A stretch of DNA of 5,176 bases from Bacillota bacterium (GTDB lineage: Bacteria > Bacillota > Clostridia > Oscillospirales > Oscillospiraceae), in NCBI GenBank assembly GCA_029777215.1, contig JAKOSQ010000172.1, forward strand, positions 1 to 5,176, in the 5' to 3' direction. The translations under genes were made by a program, and so were the position numbers. Each line of letters starts with the position of its first letter. The first letter of the stretch is position 1. This document shows positions 1-5,176 of this stretch, piece by piece. Below the pieces are notes generated by a model that was given only the letters and a program-made list of their open reading frames with translations, was not told where the DNA came from and did not search any database.

Positions 1-687
1 GACGTCATCTCCGTGACCTATTCCGGCGGAGACACGAGCTATTCAGTGCTCTCGGGCAAGTCCTTCAGCGGCACGGTCAACAGCACCGCCACTGCCGCCG
101 GGACCTACAGCTTTGCCTCCGACATCCAGATCCTCGACACGACGGCGAACGGCTCCTACGCAACGGTCTATCCGAGCCGCCTCGCGGGCATGGCGCTGAG
201 CGCCTCGAACGTCCGTTGGTATCAGCTCGACAGCGACGGAAAGCTCTCGATCCTGATCCTGAACGACGCGACCGGCGAGTGCTACGACTACGGTGTTCTG
301 ACCTCGGCGAGCGAAAAGACCGGCGAGGACGTGGACATGAGCGCCATCTACAAGTACATCGTCAACGGGAAGTCCGGCAGCTACAGCACGAGCAGCGTGA
401 TCTTCGGCGCGAGCTGGGGCCCGGCAAGATTTGAATTTAACGGCACGGACATCGTCGCGCTCCGGAATCTGACCGGTATCACGCTCACCTCGCTCACAAG
501 CCAGTACGGCGTCAAGGACGGCGTGCAATACAAGCTCGGCGACAAGGTGCCGGTCTACCTCTATCAAAACGGCAGCTATTCCGTCTCGAGCCTCTCGGTC
601 GTCCTCAACGGCAGCTACACGCTCACCGGCTACTACGACGGCTCGCTCACGAGCGCCACCCGCCTGCGCGTGATCGTCGCGAGCTAA
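1..687 (+). CDS. C-terminal part of a secreted/S-layer-type (SLH-associated) protein, 5' end outside the window
   Basis: The reading frame is open from base 1 and stops with TAA at 685-687, giving 228 residues. The GTG at position 13 is not a credible start because nothing resembling a signal peptide or ribosome binding site precedes it, so this is the end of a longer protein. The sequence is rich in Ser, Thr, Gly and Tyr, has one cysteine (residue 94) and no membrane helix, and looks like extracellular beta-strand repeats. NGSY or SGSY recurs around residues 50, 126, 190 and 203. The stretch near 80-100 (DGKLSILILNDATGE) and the end (VPVYLYQNGSYSV ... TGYYDG ... LRVIVAS) resemble the C-terminal region I know from S-layer-homology-domain proteins of Oscillospiraceae. 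No SLH domain is visible here, so surface anchoring is inferred. It could be another adhesin-like or cell-wall-associated protein. It is followed at once by a strong terminator and converges on the Memo-AMMECR1 gene. Confidence 0.8.
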   Translation, partial: DVISVTYSGGDTSYSVLSGKSFSGTVNSTATAAGTYSFASDIQILDTTANGSYATVYPSRLAGMALSASNVRWYQLDSDGKLSILILNDATGECYDYGVLTSASEKTGEDVDMSAIYKYIVNGKSGSYSTSSVIFGASWGPARFEFNGTDIVALRNLTGITLTSLTSQYGVKDGVQYKLGDKVPVYLYQNGSYSVSSLSVVLNGSYTLTGYYDGSLTSATRLRVIVAS

Positions 688-702
688 AAACAGCGCAAAA
701 AG

Positions 703-742
703 GCGCGCTCCCCATAAAAAAGGGAGCGCGCTTTTCTTTTTT
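703..742. terminator. Intrinsic terminator, apparently bidirectional, between convergent genes
   Basis: Arms 703-712 (GCGCGCTCCC) and 722-731 (GGGAGCGCGC) form a perfect 10-bp stem around a 9-nt A-rich loop. On the plus strand the stem is followed by TTTTCTTTTTT (732-742), a textbook rho-independent terminator 15 nt after the surface-protein stop codon. On the minus strand the same stem is followed by CTTTTTGCGCTGTTTTT, so it can also end the Memo-AMMECR1 transcript, whose stop codon is at 767-769. Confidence 0.9.
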
Positions 743-766
743 AACGATTGCCGCGGTGAGGTCAGA

Positions 767-2152
767 TCAATGGTGTCTCACGACCTCAAAGCGGTAGAGA
801 ACGGGATTCGCGCTCTCGGAAATGCCGGCCTTGCGTCTGGCGATGGCGAGCTGCTGCTCGACGCTGTCAACCCCGTCGAGGTCCGGCAGCAGCAGGCCGC
901 GCTTGTCGCCGTCCTCGACGATGACGCCGTAGCGCTGGACGTCGAGCTCCGCGCTCGATCGGATGCGCTCCGGCTCCGTGAGGACATCGACACTGTATTC
1001 GAGCTGCGTCAGCTCGCGGGCCTCAACGCACGGAAAGCGCGGGTCCTGCGAGCAGGCGGCGACGCCGTTGTGCATGATCTCCTCCGCAAGACAGGACGTC
1101 ACGGGGGCAATCGTGCCGATGCAGCCACGCAGCGCGCCGTTCTTTTTGAGGCTGACGAAAGCGCCCGCACGGCGCGAGAGCAGCTCCGGCGGCATCTCCG
1201 CCGGCAGAGCCGCGCGCTTTCCGGTGCGGACAAAGGTCTCCACACTCAGCCGCGCGAGACGGATGCAGGCGTCCTCGTTCTCGCGCAGGGCGATGAGCCG
1301 TCTGGCTTCGATGAGGTCGAGCTGCTGACCGAAATCACGTTTCTCGTCCTCCCCCGTCACCTCGAAGGCGGCGACGCCGTAGCCCACGCCGAAGGGGCCC
1401 TCATAACTCAACAGCTCTGGCGTCACGCTCTTTCTGTCGAGCGCTCCCGCCATAATCTGCAGCGAACGCAGACCGCACTCCGCCGCGCCCTCGCAAAATT
1501 CGGGCGGCAGTGTCAGCAGGCTGAGGAAGTCGCCCGCGCCGAGTGCCATCGTCACCTGCCGGTCAAATTCCGGACCCTGCACGGCAAAGCCGTAAGGTCC
1601 CTCGCTGAGAAGCTTGTGGGACAGATCGCCGCTCGCGATGAGGACGACGCGGCGGCCGAGCTTCTCCGCCGTCTGCGCGACGTTCTCACCGAGGCGGTAG
1701 TGTTCGCGCGGCGACAGGCCGGACAGGCCGATGCGCACGAGCTTGAAGTCCTTTGTGAATTTGTTGAGGAAGTACAGCGGGATCATGGTCCCGTGATCAA
1801 GCTTCGGGTCGCGCTCGCCGAGCGTCCCCGCGGGGAGGCCGCAGCCCTCGCAGGTTTCCGTGAGCGCGGCGGCAAATTCCGCGTCGTATTCGGCGCTGAT
1901 CTGTACCTCGGGCGCGCGGAACTCGCTGAAGTCGCCCTGCGCGCCGCTGCCCGGAGAGATGTGGAAATAGTCCGCATACATGATGCTGTGCGGGCTCATC
2001 AGGACAATCGTGTCCGGGCGGAGCGCCGCCGCGCGGCGCATGACGGCAAGATAGGCGTCGGTCGTTCGGGAAATCTTTTTATCCTCGCCGCGTCCGATCT
2101 CCGGCAGGATAATCGGCGGGTGCGGCACCGCAAAGGCGGCAATGACAGACAT
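767..2152 (-). CDS. Memo-AMMECR1 fusion (AmmeMemoRadiSam system proteins B and A in one chain)
   Basis: The protein has 461 residues and two domains. Residues 1 to about 265 form a Memo-type domain of the class III extradiol dioxygenase (LigB/DODA) fold. Candidate metal or active-site histidines are H11 in VPHPP, H55 in SPHS, H120 in LDHG and H179 in SGDLSH. Residues of about 285-461 form an AMMECR1 domain with its signature LRGCIG at 341-346 and a GLLLP motif near 419. The linker at about 265-284 is charged. In many bacteria and archaea these two proteins occur with a radical SAM enzyme, and the three are named as a system whose chemistry is not settled. That partner is absent here. ATG 2152 is preceded by AAGGAG (2162-2167) with 9 nt spacing. 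The gene starts 72 nt after the lysR stop codon with no obvious terminator between, so co-transcription is likely. It is probably cytoplasmic, since no signal peptide or membrane helix is visible. The family call is firm; the reaction is unknown. Confidence 0.93.
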   Translation of the reverse strand: MSVIAAFAVPHPPIILPEIGRGEDKKISRTTDAYLAVMRRAAALRPDTIVLMSPHSIMYADYFHISPGSGAQGDFSEFRAPEVQISAEYDAEFAAALTETCEGCGLPAGTLGERDPKLDHGTMIPLYFLNKFTKDFKLVRIGLSGLSPREHYRLGENVAQTAEKLGRRVVLIASGDLSHKLLSEGPYGFAVQGPEFDRQVTMALGAGDFLSLLTLPPEFCEGAAECGLRSLQIMAGALDRKSVTPELLSYEGPFGVGYGVAAFEVTGEDEKRDFGQQLDLIEARRLIALRENEDACIRLARLSVETFVRTGKRAALPAEMPPELLSRRAGAFVSLKKNGALRGCIGTIAPVTSCLAEEIMHNGVAACSQDPRFPCVEARELTQLEYSVDVLTEPERIRSSAELDVQRYGVIVEDGDKRGLLLPDLDGVDSVEQQLAIARRKAGISESANPVLYRFEVVRHH

Positions 2153-2224
2153 GGCGCTCAGCTCCTTTTCGTCCGCCCGTCCCCGGTGGAACGGCGGATC
2201 GATTTGACCGCGGTCTGGCGGGAT

Positions 2225-3166
2225 TTATTCTTCGTTGAGTTCCGCAAAATCGGAGATGCACTTCGAGTAGTAGTCGCGCGCGTAGTTCTCGCTGAAATTC
2301 TTGACAAACTCGGAAAAATTTGATTCCTTGATCTCGTCGCGCGGCGTGGCGCTGTGGCTCAAGCCGAGCTCGCCGACCGCGTCCGGGATGGAGGTCTCGA
2401 CGCAGTATTTTCGGATGGACGGACGACTGAAAAAGGCCGAGCGGGGCAGGATCGCGAAGCCAAGGCCGCTTTTGACGGTGGAAATAATCATGCTCAAGTC
2501 GTTCGACTCGCAGACGATATTCGGCGTGAAGCCGTGCCGTTCCATGCACTGGTCGAGGTTGATGCGCAGCGCCGAATCCTTCGAGGTCGCGACCATCGGC
2601 TCGCCCGCCATGTCGTCAAAGTTCACAGACTTTTTGGTGAGCATCGGGTGGCCGGGCGGGAGCATGACGCAGGGCTTCTCGCGGAAGACAATGTCGGTGA
2701 CGATGCCCTTGGAGCTGTCGTCCGGCAGCGGGGGGCTGCAGATCGCGAAATCCTGCTCACCGGTTTTGAGCGCGTTCATGCACTCCTCGCGCGTGGCAAA
2801 GGTGATCGCGAGCTGGTAGTCGGGGTTCGCCTTCTGGTACGCCAGAACGATCTGGGGGTAGTGGGCCTCCGTGTTCGTCACGATGCGGATCGTGTGGCTG
2901 CGGCGTTCGATGAGCTCATCCATGTTGTTGCGGAGGTTGTCGAGCTCCGTGAGTATCTTTTTGGCGTGGAAATAAAAGACCTCGCCGTATTCGTTGAGCT
3001 TGATCTTCCGGCCGATATTGTCGAAAAGCGGCACGCCGATCTCTTTTTCCAGCTGGCCGATCACCTTCGTGAGAAAGGGCTGGGCCACGCCCAGCTTGTC
3101 GGCCGCCTTGGTGACGTGCTCGAGTTCCGCCGTCATGCAGAAGTATTGCAGATCGCGAATTTCCAT
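2225..3166 (-). CDS. LysR-family transcriptional regulator
   Basis: The protein has 313 residues, the usual length for the family. The N-terminus MEIRDLQYF opens a winged helix-turn-helix at about residues 1-60 (helix-turn-helix near 17-37, around VTKAADKLGVAQPFLTKVI), followed by a linker helix to about 88. The remainder (about 91-295) is a periplasmic-binding-protein-like effector domain starting HTIRIVTNTEAHY and containing GLGFAILP. I chose ATG 3166 because GGGAGG (3174-3179) sits 7 nt upstream and the protein then begins exactly like other LysR proteins. An in-frame TTG ten codons upstream (3196) is less likely. The DNA-contact helix reads QPFLTKVI rather than the common QP/S-A-L/V-S form. 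The effector cannot be predicted from sequence. No gene diverges from it, unlike many LysR loci, so it may control the Memo-AMMECR1 gene 72 nt downstream, itself, or a distant target. The upstream AT-rich DNA carries three repeated motifs that are candidate operators. Confidence 0.95.
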   Translation of the reverse strand: MEIRDLQYFCMTAELEHVTKAADKLGVAQPFLTKVIGQLEKEIGVPLFDNIGRKIKLNEYGEVFYFHAKKILTELDNLRNNMDELIERRSHTIRIVTNTEAHYPQIVLAYQKANPDYQLAITFATREECMNALKTGEQDFAICSPPLPDDSSKGIVTDIVFREKPCVMLPPGHPMLTKKSVNFDDMAGEPMVATSKDSALRINLDQCMERHGFTPNIVCESNDLSMIISTVKSGLGFAILPRSAFFSRPSIRKYCVETSIPDAVGELGLSHSATPRDEIKESNFSEFVKNFSENYARDYYSKCISDFAELNEE

Positions 3167-3259
3167 GTATGGTCCTCCCGAAATCAGGCCCGTCAACTGT
3201 CGCGGTCAAGCGGCAGACGGCGCGCGCTCCGCGCTTTTCTGCGCGTGAAGTACAGCCGT

Positions 3260-3430
3260 TGTTGTGCTGATTGACGATTATTTTTCCTATATTCTGTGCT
3301 TATTTAACATAATTCAATCGTTATACTTTTATTACTTGAAATGATTATACCGGAGTTCTCAAAGAAAATATATGGATATATTTAATAAAATATTTGATTT
3401 TGCTTTGTATATGTTGTAAGTTGTACATAG
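3260..3430 (-). promoter_or_regulatory. AT-rich control region upstream of lysR with candidate promoter elements
   Basis: This island is strikingly AT-rich between GC-rich flanks. On the minus strand it contains a perfect TATAAT at 3349-3344, although no good -35 hexamer lies 16-18 bases upstream. Further towards lysR there is TTGAAT followed, after 17-18 nt, by GAATAT/AATATA, a second weak candidate. Any transcript would have a leader of roughly 100-180 nt before the lysR start. Weak plus-strand elements also exist (TTGATT at 3394-3399 and TACATA at 3424-3429). No single promoter can be fixed by eye. Bases 3167-3259 hold no recognisable element apart from the ribosome binding site at 3174-3179. 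Confidence 0.4.
3271..3350 (+). repeat. Three imperfect direct repeats, candidate regulator-binding sites
   Basis: Read on the plus strand, the copies are TTGACGATTAT (3271-3281), TTCAATCGTTATAC (3313-3326) and TTGAAATGATTATAC (3336-3350). All share a TTsA start and a TTAT core. The last two are offset by about 23-24 nt and end identically in TTATAC. They lie between the possible small ORF and lysR, overlap the TATAAT candidate, and could be operators for LysR autoregulation. Because the region is AT-rich, chance similarity cannot be excluded. Confidence 0.3.
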
Positions 3431-3513
3431 AAAGAGCCGCGCGGCGGCCGTGGTCTTCTGGCTTGAAGGTCCGACCAGTGCAACGGGACTCTCAGCCCGG
3501 GAACTCTTTTCAT
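3382..3513 (-). CDS. Possible 43-residue small ORF or leader peptide, no recognised family
   Basis: ATG 3513 is preceded by AAGGAG (3523-3528) with 9 nt spacing, and the frame runs 43 codons to TAA at 3384-3382. The predicted peptide begins MKRVPGLRVPLHWSD and continues with a basic, proline-rich stretch (QARRPRPPRG, residues 17-26) before a polar C-terminus. It has no membrane helix or signal peptide. The GC-rich first two thirds and AT-rich last third mean that codon usage changes within the ORF, which argues against an ordinary gene. The same DNA can fold into short hairpins, so it could instead be an untranslated leader or part of a small RNA. It lies upstream of lysR in the same direction, with 215 nt between. 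The ribosome binding site is the main support for translation. Confidence 0.3.
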   Translation of the reverse strand: MKRVPGLRVPLHWSDLQARRPRPPRGSFYVQLTTYTKQNQIFY

Positions 3514-3536
3514 AACGCAATACTCCTTCTCTTCCC

Positions 3537-3576
3537 AAGAGCCGGGAAAGGCCGCACACAGCCTTTCCCGGCTCTT
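3537..3576. terminator. Perfect 16-bp hairpin, terminator-like
   Basis: Arms 3537-3552 (AAGAGCCGGGAAAGGC) and 3561-3576 (GCCTTTCCCGGCTCTT) pair perfectly around an 8-nt loop. Neither strand has a clean T-tract after the stem. The plus strand continues TTGTCAAATTCTTTT, which is moderately T-rich, while the minus strand runs into GGGAAGAGAAGGAG, the ribosome binding site of the small ORF. It could terminate a plus-strand transcript starting in the AT-rich island, back up the LUD operon terminator, or act as a processing or leader structure. The pairing is certain; the role is not. Confidence 0.55.
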
Positions 3577-3612
3577 GTCAAATTCTTTTCCGCAGATGCC
3601 GCAAAACGAGCT

Positions 3613-3637
3613 CGGCAGGCGGCCGCGCCGCCTGCCG
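3613..3637 (-). terminator. Terminator hairpin after the LUD gene
   Basis: CGGCAGGCGGC (3613-3623) and GCCGCCTGCCG (3627-3637) form a perfect 11-bp, very GC-rich stem with a 3-nt loop, starting 8 nt beyond the LUD stop codon. On the minus strand a short GTTTT follows 5 nt after the stem, a modest T-tract. On the plus strand CTTTTT follows. The position fits the end of the membrane-protein/LUD transcript. Confidence 0.7.
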
Positions 3638-3645
3638 AAGCTTTT

Positions 3646-4245
3646 TCAATAGCCGAGGTCCTCGCCGATGAGGACGACCTCGACGCGCTCGCAGTCGAGC
3701 ATTTTGCCCCAGACCGTGACGAGCGCGCGGCAGATGCGCTCCGGGCTTTTGCAGTCGTAGCAGCGCAGCTCGCCCTTCACGCAGGGCGTGTTTTTCCCAA
3801 AGCGCCGGGCGTTGAGCGGCGCCGCGACGTTCCGCGCGCGCCAGACCGCCGCGTCGTAGTCCGGGGCGAGCTTGTTTTTGCCGACGACGTAGCAGACCTC
3901 TTTTTTGCCGTAGAGCGTCGCGGAGACGCGGTTGCCCGCGCCGTCGATGTTCACGAGCTCGCCGGTCTCGGCCACGGCGTTGGCGCTCGTGAGATAGACC
4001 TCCGCCTGCTGCGCGGCGGCGAGCGCCGTCTCGCGGTCCTGCTTCCAGTGCCAGACGACGCTGCCCGTTCCGTTCAGGCGCTCGAACAATCCGAGGGCCT
4101 CGAGCGTCTTGCTGCCGCCGAAGGCCACGGAGCGGCCCGCGTACTCCTGCGCGAGATAGTCCGCGGCCTCCGCCGCCGTTTCAAAATAGCGCGCCTCAAA
4201 GCCGCGCGAGCGCAGGGCCTTGAGCGTTTTTTTAATGTCCGCCAT
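3646..4245 (-). CDS. LUD-domain protein (LutC/YkgG-like, DUF162)
   Basis: The protein has 199 residues and consists of a single LUD domain. Diagnostic segments are FGGSKT (42-47), LTSANAVAETGELVNIDG (85-102), VGKNKL (121-126) and ARNVAAPLNARR (137-148). The tail has four closely spaced cysteines, C155, C162, C165 and C172 (TPC ... CYDC ... RIC), which suggests a metal or iron-sulfur site. That last point is inference. Some LUD proteins take part in lactate oxidation (LutB/LutC), but those work with LutA and iron-sulfur partners not seen here, so a lactate role should not be assumed for this stand-alone protein. ATG 4245 has AGGAGG at 4255-4260 with 9 nt spacing. It lies 27 nt downstream of the membrane-protein gene and is probably co-transcribed with it. 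It looks cytoplasmic. The family assignment is firm; the substrate is unknown. Confidence 0.92.
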   Translation of the reverse strand: MADIKKTLKALRSRGFEARYFETAAEAADYLAQEYAGRSVAFGGSKTLEALGLFERLNGTGSVVWHWKQDRETALAAAQQAEVYLTSANAVAETGELVNIDGAGNRVSATLYGKKEVCYVVGKNKLAPDYDAAVWRARNVAAPLNARRFGKNTPCVKGELRCYDCKSPERICRALVTVWGKMLDCERVEVVLIGEDLGY

Positions 4246-4272
4246 GTTGGTATGCCTCCTGTTTTCTCCGTC

Positions 4273-5010
4273 TCATTCCACCGGTGCGCTGCAGCAGCCG
4301 AAGGGGTTGCGCCGCGCCTCAAGCGAGAAGAGATAGGGGTAGTTCTTCTGCAGGCTGCTGGTGTGCTGCAGCCACTGCACCGCGAGACGGCGCAGCGCGC
4401 GCTCCATGTCGACCGAAAGGTGGGCGGCGTCCGCGCCCGTCACTCCGGCGAGGTCCTCGCGCGCAAGCAGCTCCTCCGTCAGATGGAAGACGGCGAGCAG
4501 CATGTCGGTGAAGCCGTCGTGTTCCATGAGCGTCGGGTTTTCGAGCATCCCCAGAATGCACTCGCGCTTTTCGAGCAGCAGCACCTTGAGCTCCGGCAGC
4601 AGCGTCGGCAAACAGCGCGGGTGCAGCTCCGCCCGCCCCATTTCGGCAGCGGCGCGGCTGAAATCCTTCGCCGTCCAGCGCTCGTCAAAGGCAAGGCTTC
4701 TGCGGAATGCCTCCGGGTCGTCCGCCGAACGGGCAAGGACAGTCAGCACCTCCAGACCCGCTTCGCTGAAAAAGGCGCTGATGACCATGCCGAGCTTTTC
4801 GATGTGCTGGCGCTTTTCGCGGTTGCCGAGCTCCTTGCCCAAAACGACGGTCACAAGCGCGACCTGCAGCGGCAGAAAGGCGCAGTCCTGCAAAATATAA
4901 AATTCCGTGTCCTGCGGCTTTTCAAAAAGCAGCAGCTGGATCGCGTAGATGATTGCGGACGAGCACAGCAGCAAAATGAGGATCTGCGCGTCGCTCTTCG
5001 GTTTTTTCAA
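4273..5010 (-). CDS. Conserved membrane protein with two N-terminal helices, function unknown
   Basis: The protein has 245 residues from a TTG start at 5010. Two hydrophobic segments, about residues 9-28 and 38-58, form a helical hairpin, the second containing QDCAFLP (41-47). The rest (about 65-245) is a soluble, mostly helical domain. Notable segments are GMVISAFFSEAG (74-85), MLENPTLMEHDGFTDM (155-170), AVFHLTEEL (173-181) and NYPYLFSL (223-230). I recognise this arrangement as a widespread uncharacterised family of anaerobic bacteria and archaea, from memory and without a family name. No catalytic motif is obvious. Most of the chain is probably cytoplasmic, but topology is not proven. TTG 5010 is preferred because GGGGGAG ends 8 nt upstream. 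A further in-frame TTG at 5049 would lie inside the hairpin loop and arm and lacks a proper ribosome binding site. The LUD gene follows after 27 nt, suggesting a functional pair. Confidence 0.8.
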   Translation of the reverse strand: MKKPKSDAQILILLLCSSAIIYAIQLLLFEKPQDTEFYILQDCAFLPLQVALVTVVLGKELGNREKRQHIEKLGMVISAFFSEAGLEVLTVLARSADDPEAFRRSLAFDERWTAKDFSRAAAEMGRAELHPRCLPTLLPELKVLLLEKRECILGMLENPTLMEHDGFTDMLLAVFHLTEELLAREDLAGVTGADAAHLSVDMERALRRLAVQWLQHTSSLQKNYPYLFSLEARRNPFGCCSAPVE

Positions 5011-5018
5011 GCTTCCAT

Positions 5019-5025
5019 CTCCCCC
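5019..5025 (-). promoter_or_regulatory. Ribosome binding site that fixes a TTG start
   Basis: GGGGGAG lies 8 nt before TTG 5010 on the minus strand. The ATG at 5018-5016 directly abuts this element, is out of frame with the long ORF and stops after three codons at a TGA overlapping the TTG start, so it is not a competing gene start. Confidence 0.6.
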
Positions 5026-5037
5026 TAAAAGTGAACC

Positions 5038-5061
5038 GGGCGGCCGCAAAAGCGGCCGCCC
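5038..5061 (-). terminator. GC-rich hairpin after the rubredoxin gene, possible terminator or attenuator
   Basis: GGGCGGCCGC (5038-5047) and GCGGCCGCCC (5052-5061) pair over 10 bp with a 4-nt loop that reads TTTT on the minus strand. It begins 13 nt after the rubredoxin stop codon. No T-tract follows on the minus strand (the next bases are GGTTCACTTTTAGG), so termination may be partial and the downstream membrane-protein and LUD genes could be read through. Each arm contains the self-complementary octamer GCGGCCGC. Confidence 0.5.
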
Positions 5062-5074
5062 AAAGTCGCGGTCC

Positions 5075-5176
5075 TCAGACCGCCTGTTTTACGAATGCGC
5101 TTTTAGGCTTGCCGCAGAGCGGGCAGACCCAATCCGCCGGAAGCTCCTCAAAGGGGATCTCTCCGTCGTACACATA
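5075..5176 (-). CDS. Rubredoxin or rubredoxin domain, C-terminal 33 residues (5' end outside the window)
   Basis: The minus strand from the window edge reads [18 protein letters not shown], then [15 protein letters not shown], and stops with TGA at 5077-5075. DWVCPLCG is the second iron-binding knuckle of rubredoxin (CPxCG), preceded by the usual YxYDG and FEELP elements. The first CxxCG knuckle should lie just beyond the edge. Rubredoxins carry single electrons through an Fe(Cys)4 centre in anaerobic redox and oxidative-stress pathways. The loop between YVYDG and DWVC is only nine residues and lacks the GDP...GI.PGT segment of classical rubredoxins, as in the shorter rubredoxin-like domains. 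It could be a free small protein or the C-terminal domain of a larger oxidoreductase, and the window cannot tell which. Confidence 0.88.
   Translation of the reverse strand, partial: YVYDGEIPFEELPADWVCPLCGKPKSAFVKQAV

Noticed and set aside
770..2323. 517-codon open frame on the plus strand opposite the Memo-AMMECR1 gene
   Set aside because: It is antisense to a gene with clear family motifs, its product is low-complexity and rich in Arg, Ala, Asp and Glu, and such long shadow frames are expected opposite GC-rich genes with high GC at third positions.
2354..3274. 306-codon open frame on the plus strand opposite lysR
   Set aside because: It is antisense to an unambiguous LysR gene, with shadow-type composition and no ribosome binding site logic.
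3437..3502. Possible TPP riboswitch on the minus strand (GGGCTGAGAGTCCCGTTGCA resembles the CTGAGA...CCCGT core)
   Set aside because: The 5' GGGG half is missing, the CCTGATCTGG...CCAGCG...GGGAA half does not match, and no thiamine gene follows. An Rfam scan would settle it.
3400..3585. Plus-strand small RNA from a promoter near 3394-3429 ending at the 3537-3576 hairpin
   Set aside because: The promoter elements are weak (TTGCTT, 18 nt, TACATA) and the T-tract after the hairpin is interrupted, so this is kept only as an alternative within the leader finding and not called as a feature.
3394..5028. 544-codon open frame on the plus strand opposite the LUD and membrane-protein genes
   Set aside because: It runs across intergenic hairpins and is antisense to two well-supported genes. 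Its product has shadow-like composition and no recognisable domain.
5038..5061. Two GCGGCCGC palindromes as possible protein-binding sites
   Set aside because: They are simply the two arms of the hairpin, and short GC palindromes recur in this GC-rich sequence (also at 3619-3626).

Overview
The window looks like chromosomal DNA of a GC-rich anaerobic member of the Clostridia, most likely an Oscillospiraceae-type gut bacterium. This is an inference from four things: an SLH-type surface-protein C-terminus, a fused Memo/AMMECR1 protein, a LutC/YkgG-like LUD protein with a cysteine-rich tail, and a rubredoxin. Strong AGGAGG-type ribosome binding sites and high third-position GC fit the same picture. 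No mobile element, CRISPR array, tRNA or rRNA was found.

Layout. A plus-strand gene enters from the left (1-687). It encodes the C-terminus of a secreted or surface-layer protein and ends at a strong, apparently bidirectional terminator (703-742). Everything else reads on the minus strand. Listed in transcription order, from the right edge leftwards, it contains: the 3' end of a rubredoxin gene (5176-5075); a GC-rich hairpin (5038-5061); a two-helix membrane protein of an uncharacterised family with a TTG start (5010-4273); a LUD-domain protein 27 nt downstream (4245-3646); a terminator (3613-3637); a roughly 480-bp intergenic region; a LysR-type regulator (3166-2225); and, 72 nt later, a Memo-AMMECR1 fusion (2152-767) that converges on the surface-protein gene.

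The intergenic region 3167-3645 is the least ordinary part. Next to the LUD gene it holds two perfect hairpins. Beyond them is a possible 43-codon ORF with a good ribosome binding site, overlapping potential RNA structure. An abrupt AT-rich island (about 3260-3430) then carries three imperfect direct repeats and a perfect TATAAT, and probably contains the control region of the lysR gene.

How the genes relate. The membrane protein and LUD gene look like one transcription unit, possibly read from the rubredoxin side. The LysR regulator and the Memo-AMMECR1 fusion look like a second unit. The radical SAM enzyme that usually accompanies Memo and AMMECR1 is not in the window. The substrates of both units are unknown, so any pathway assignment beyond the domain families is speculative.
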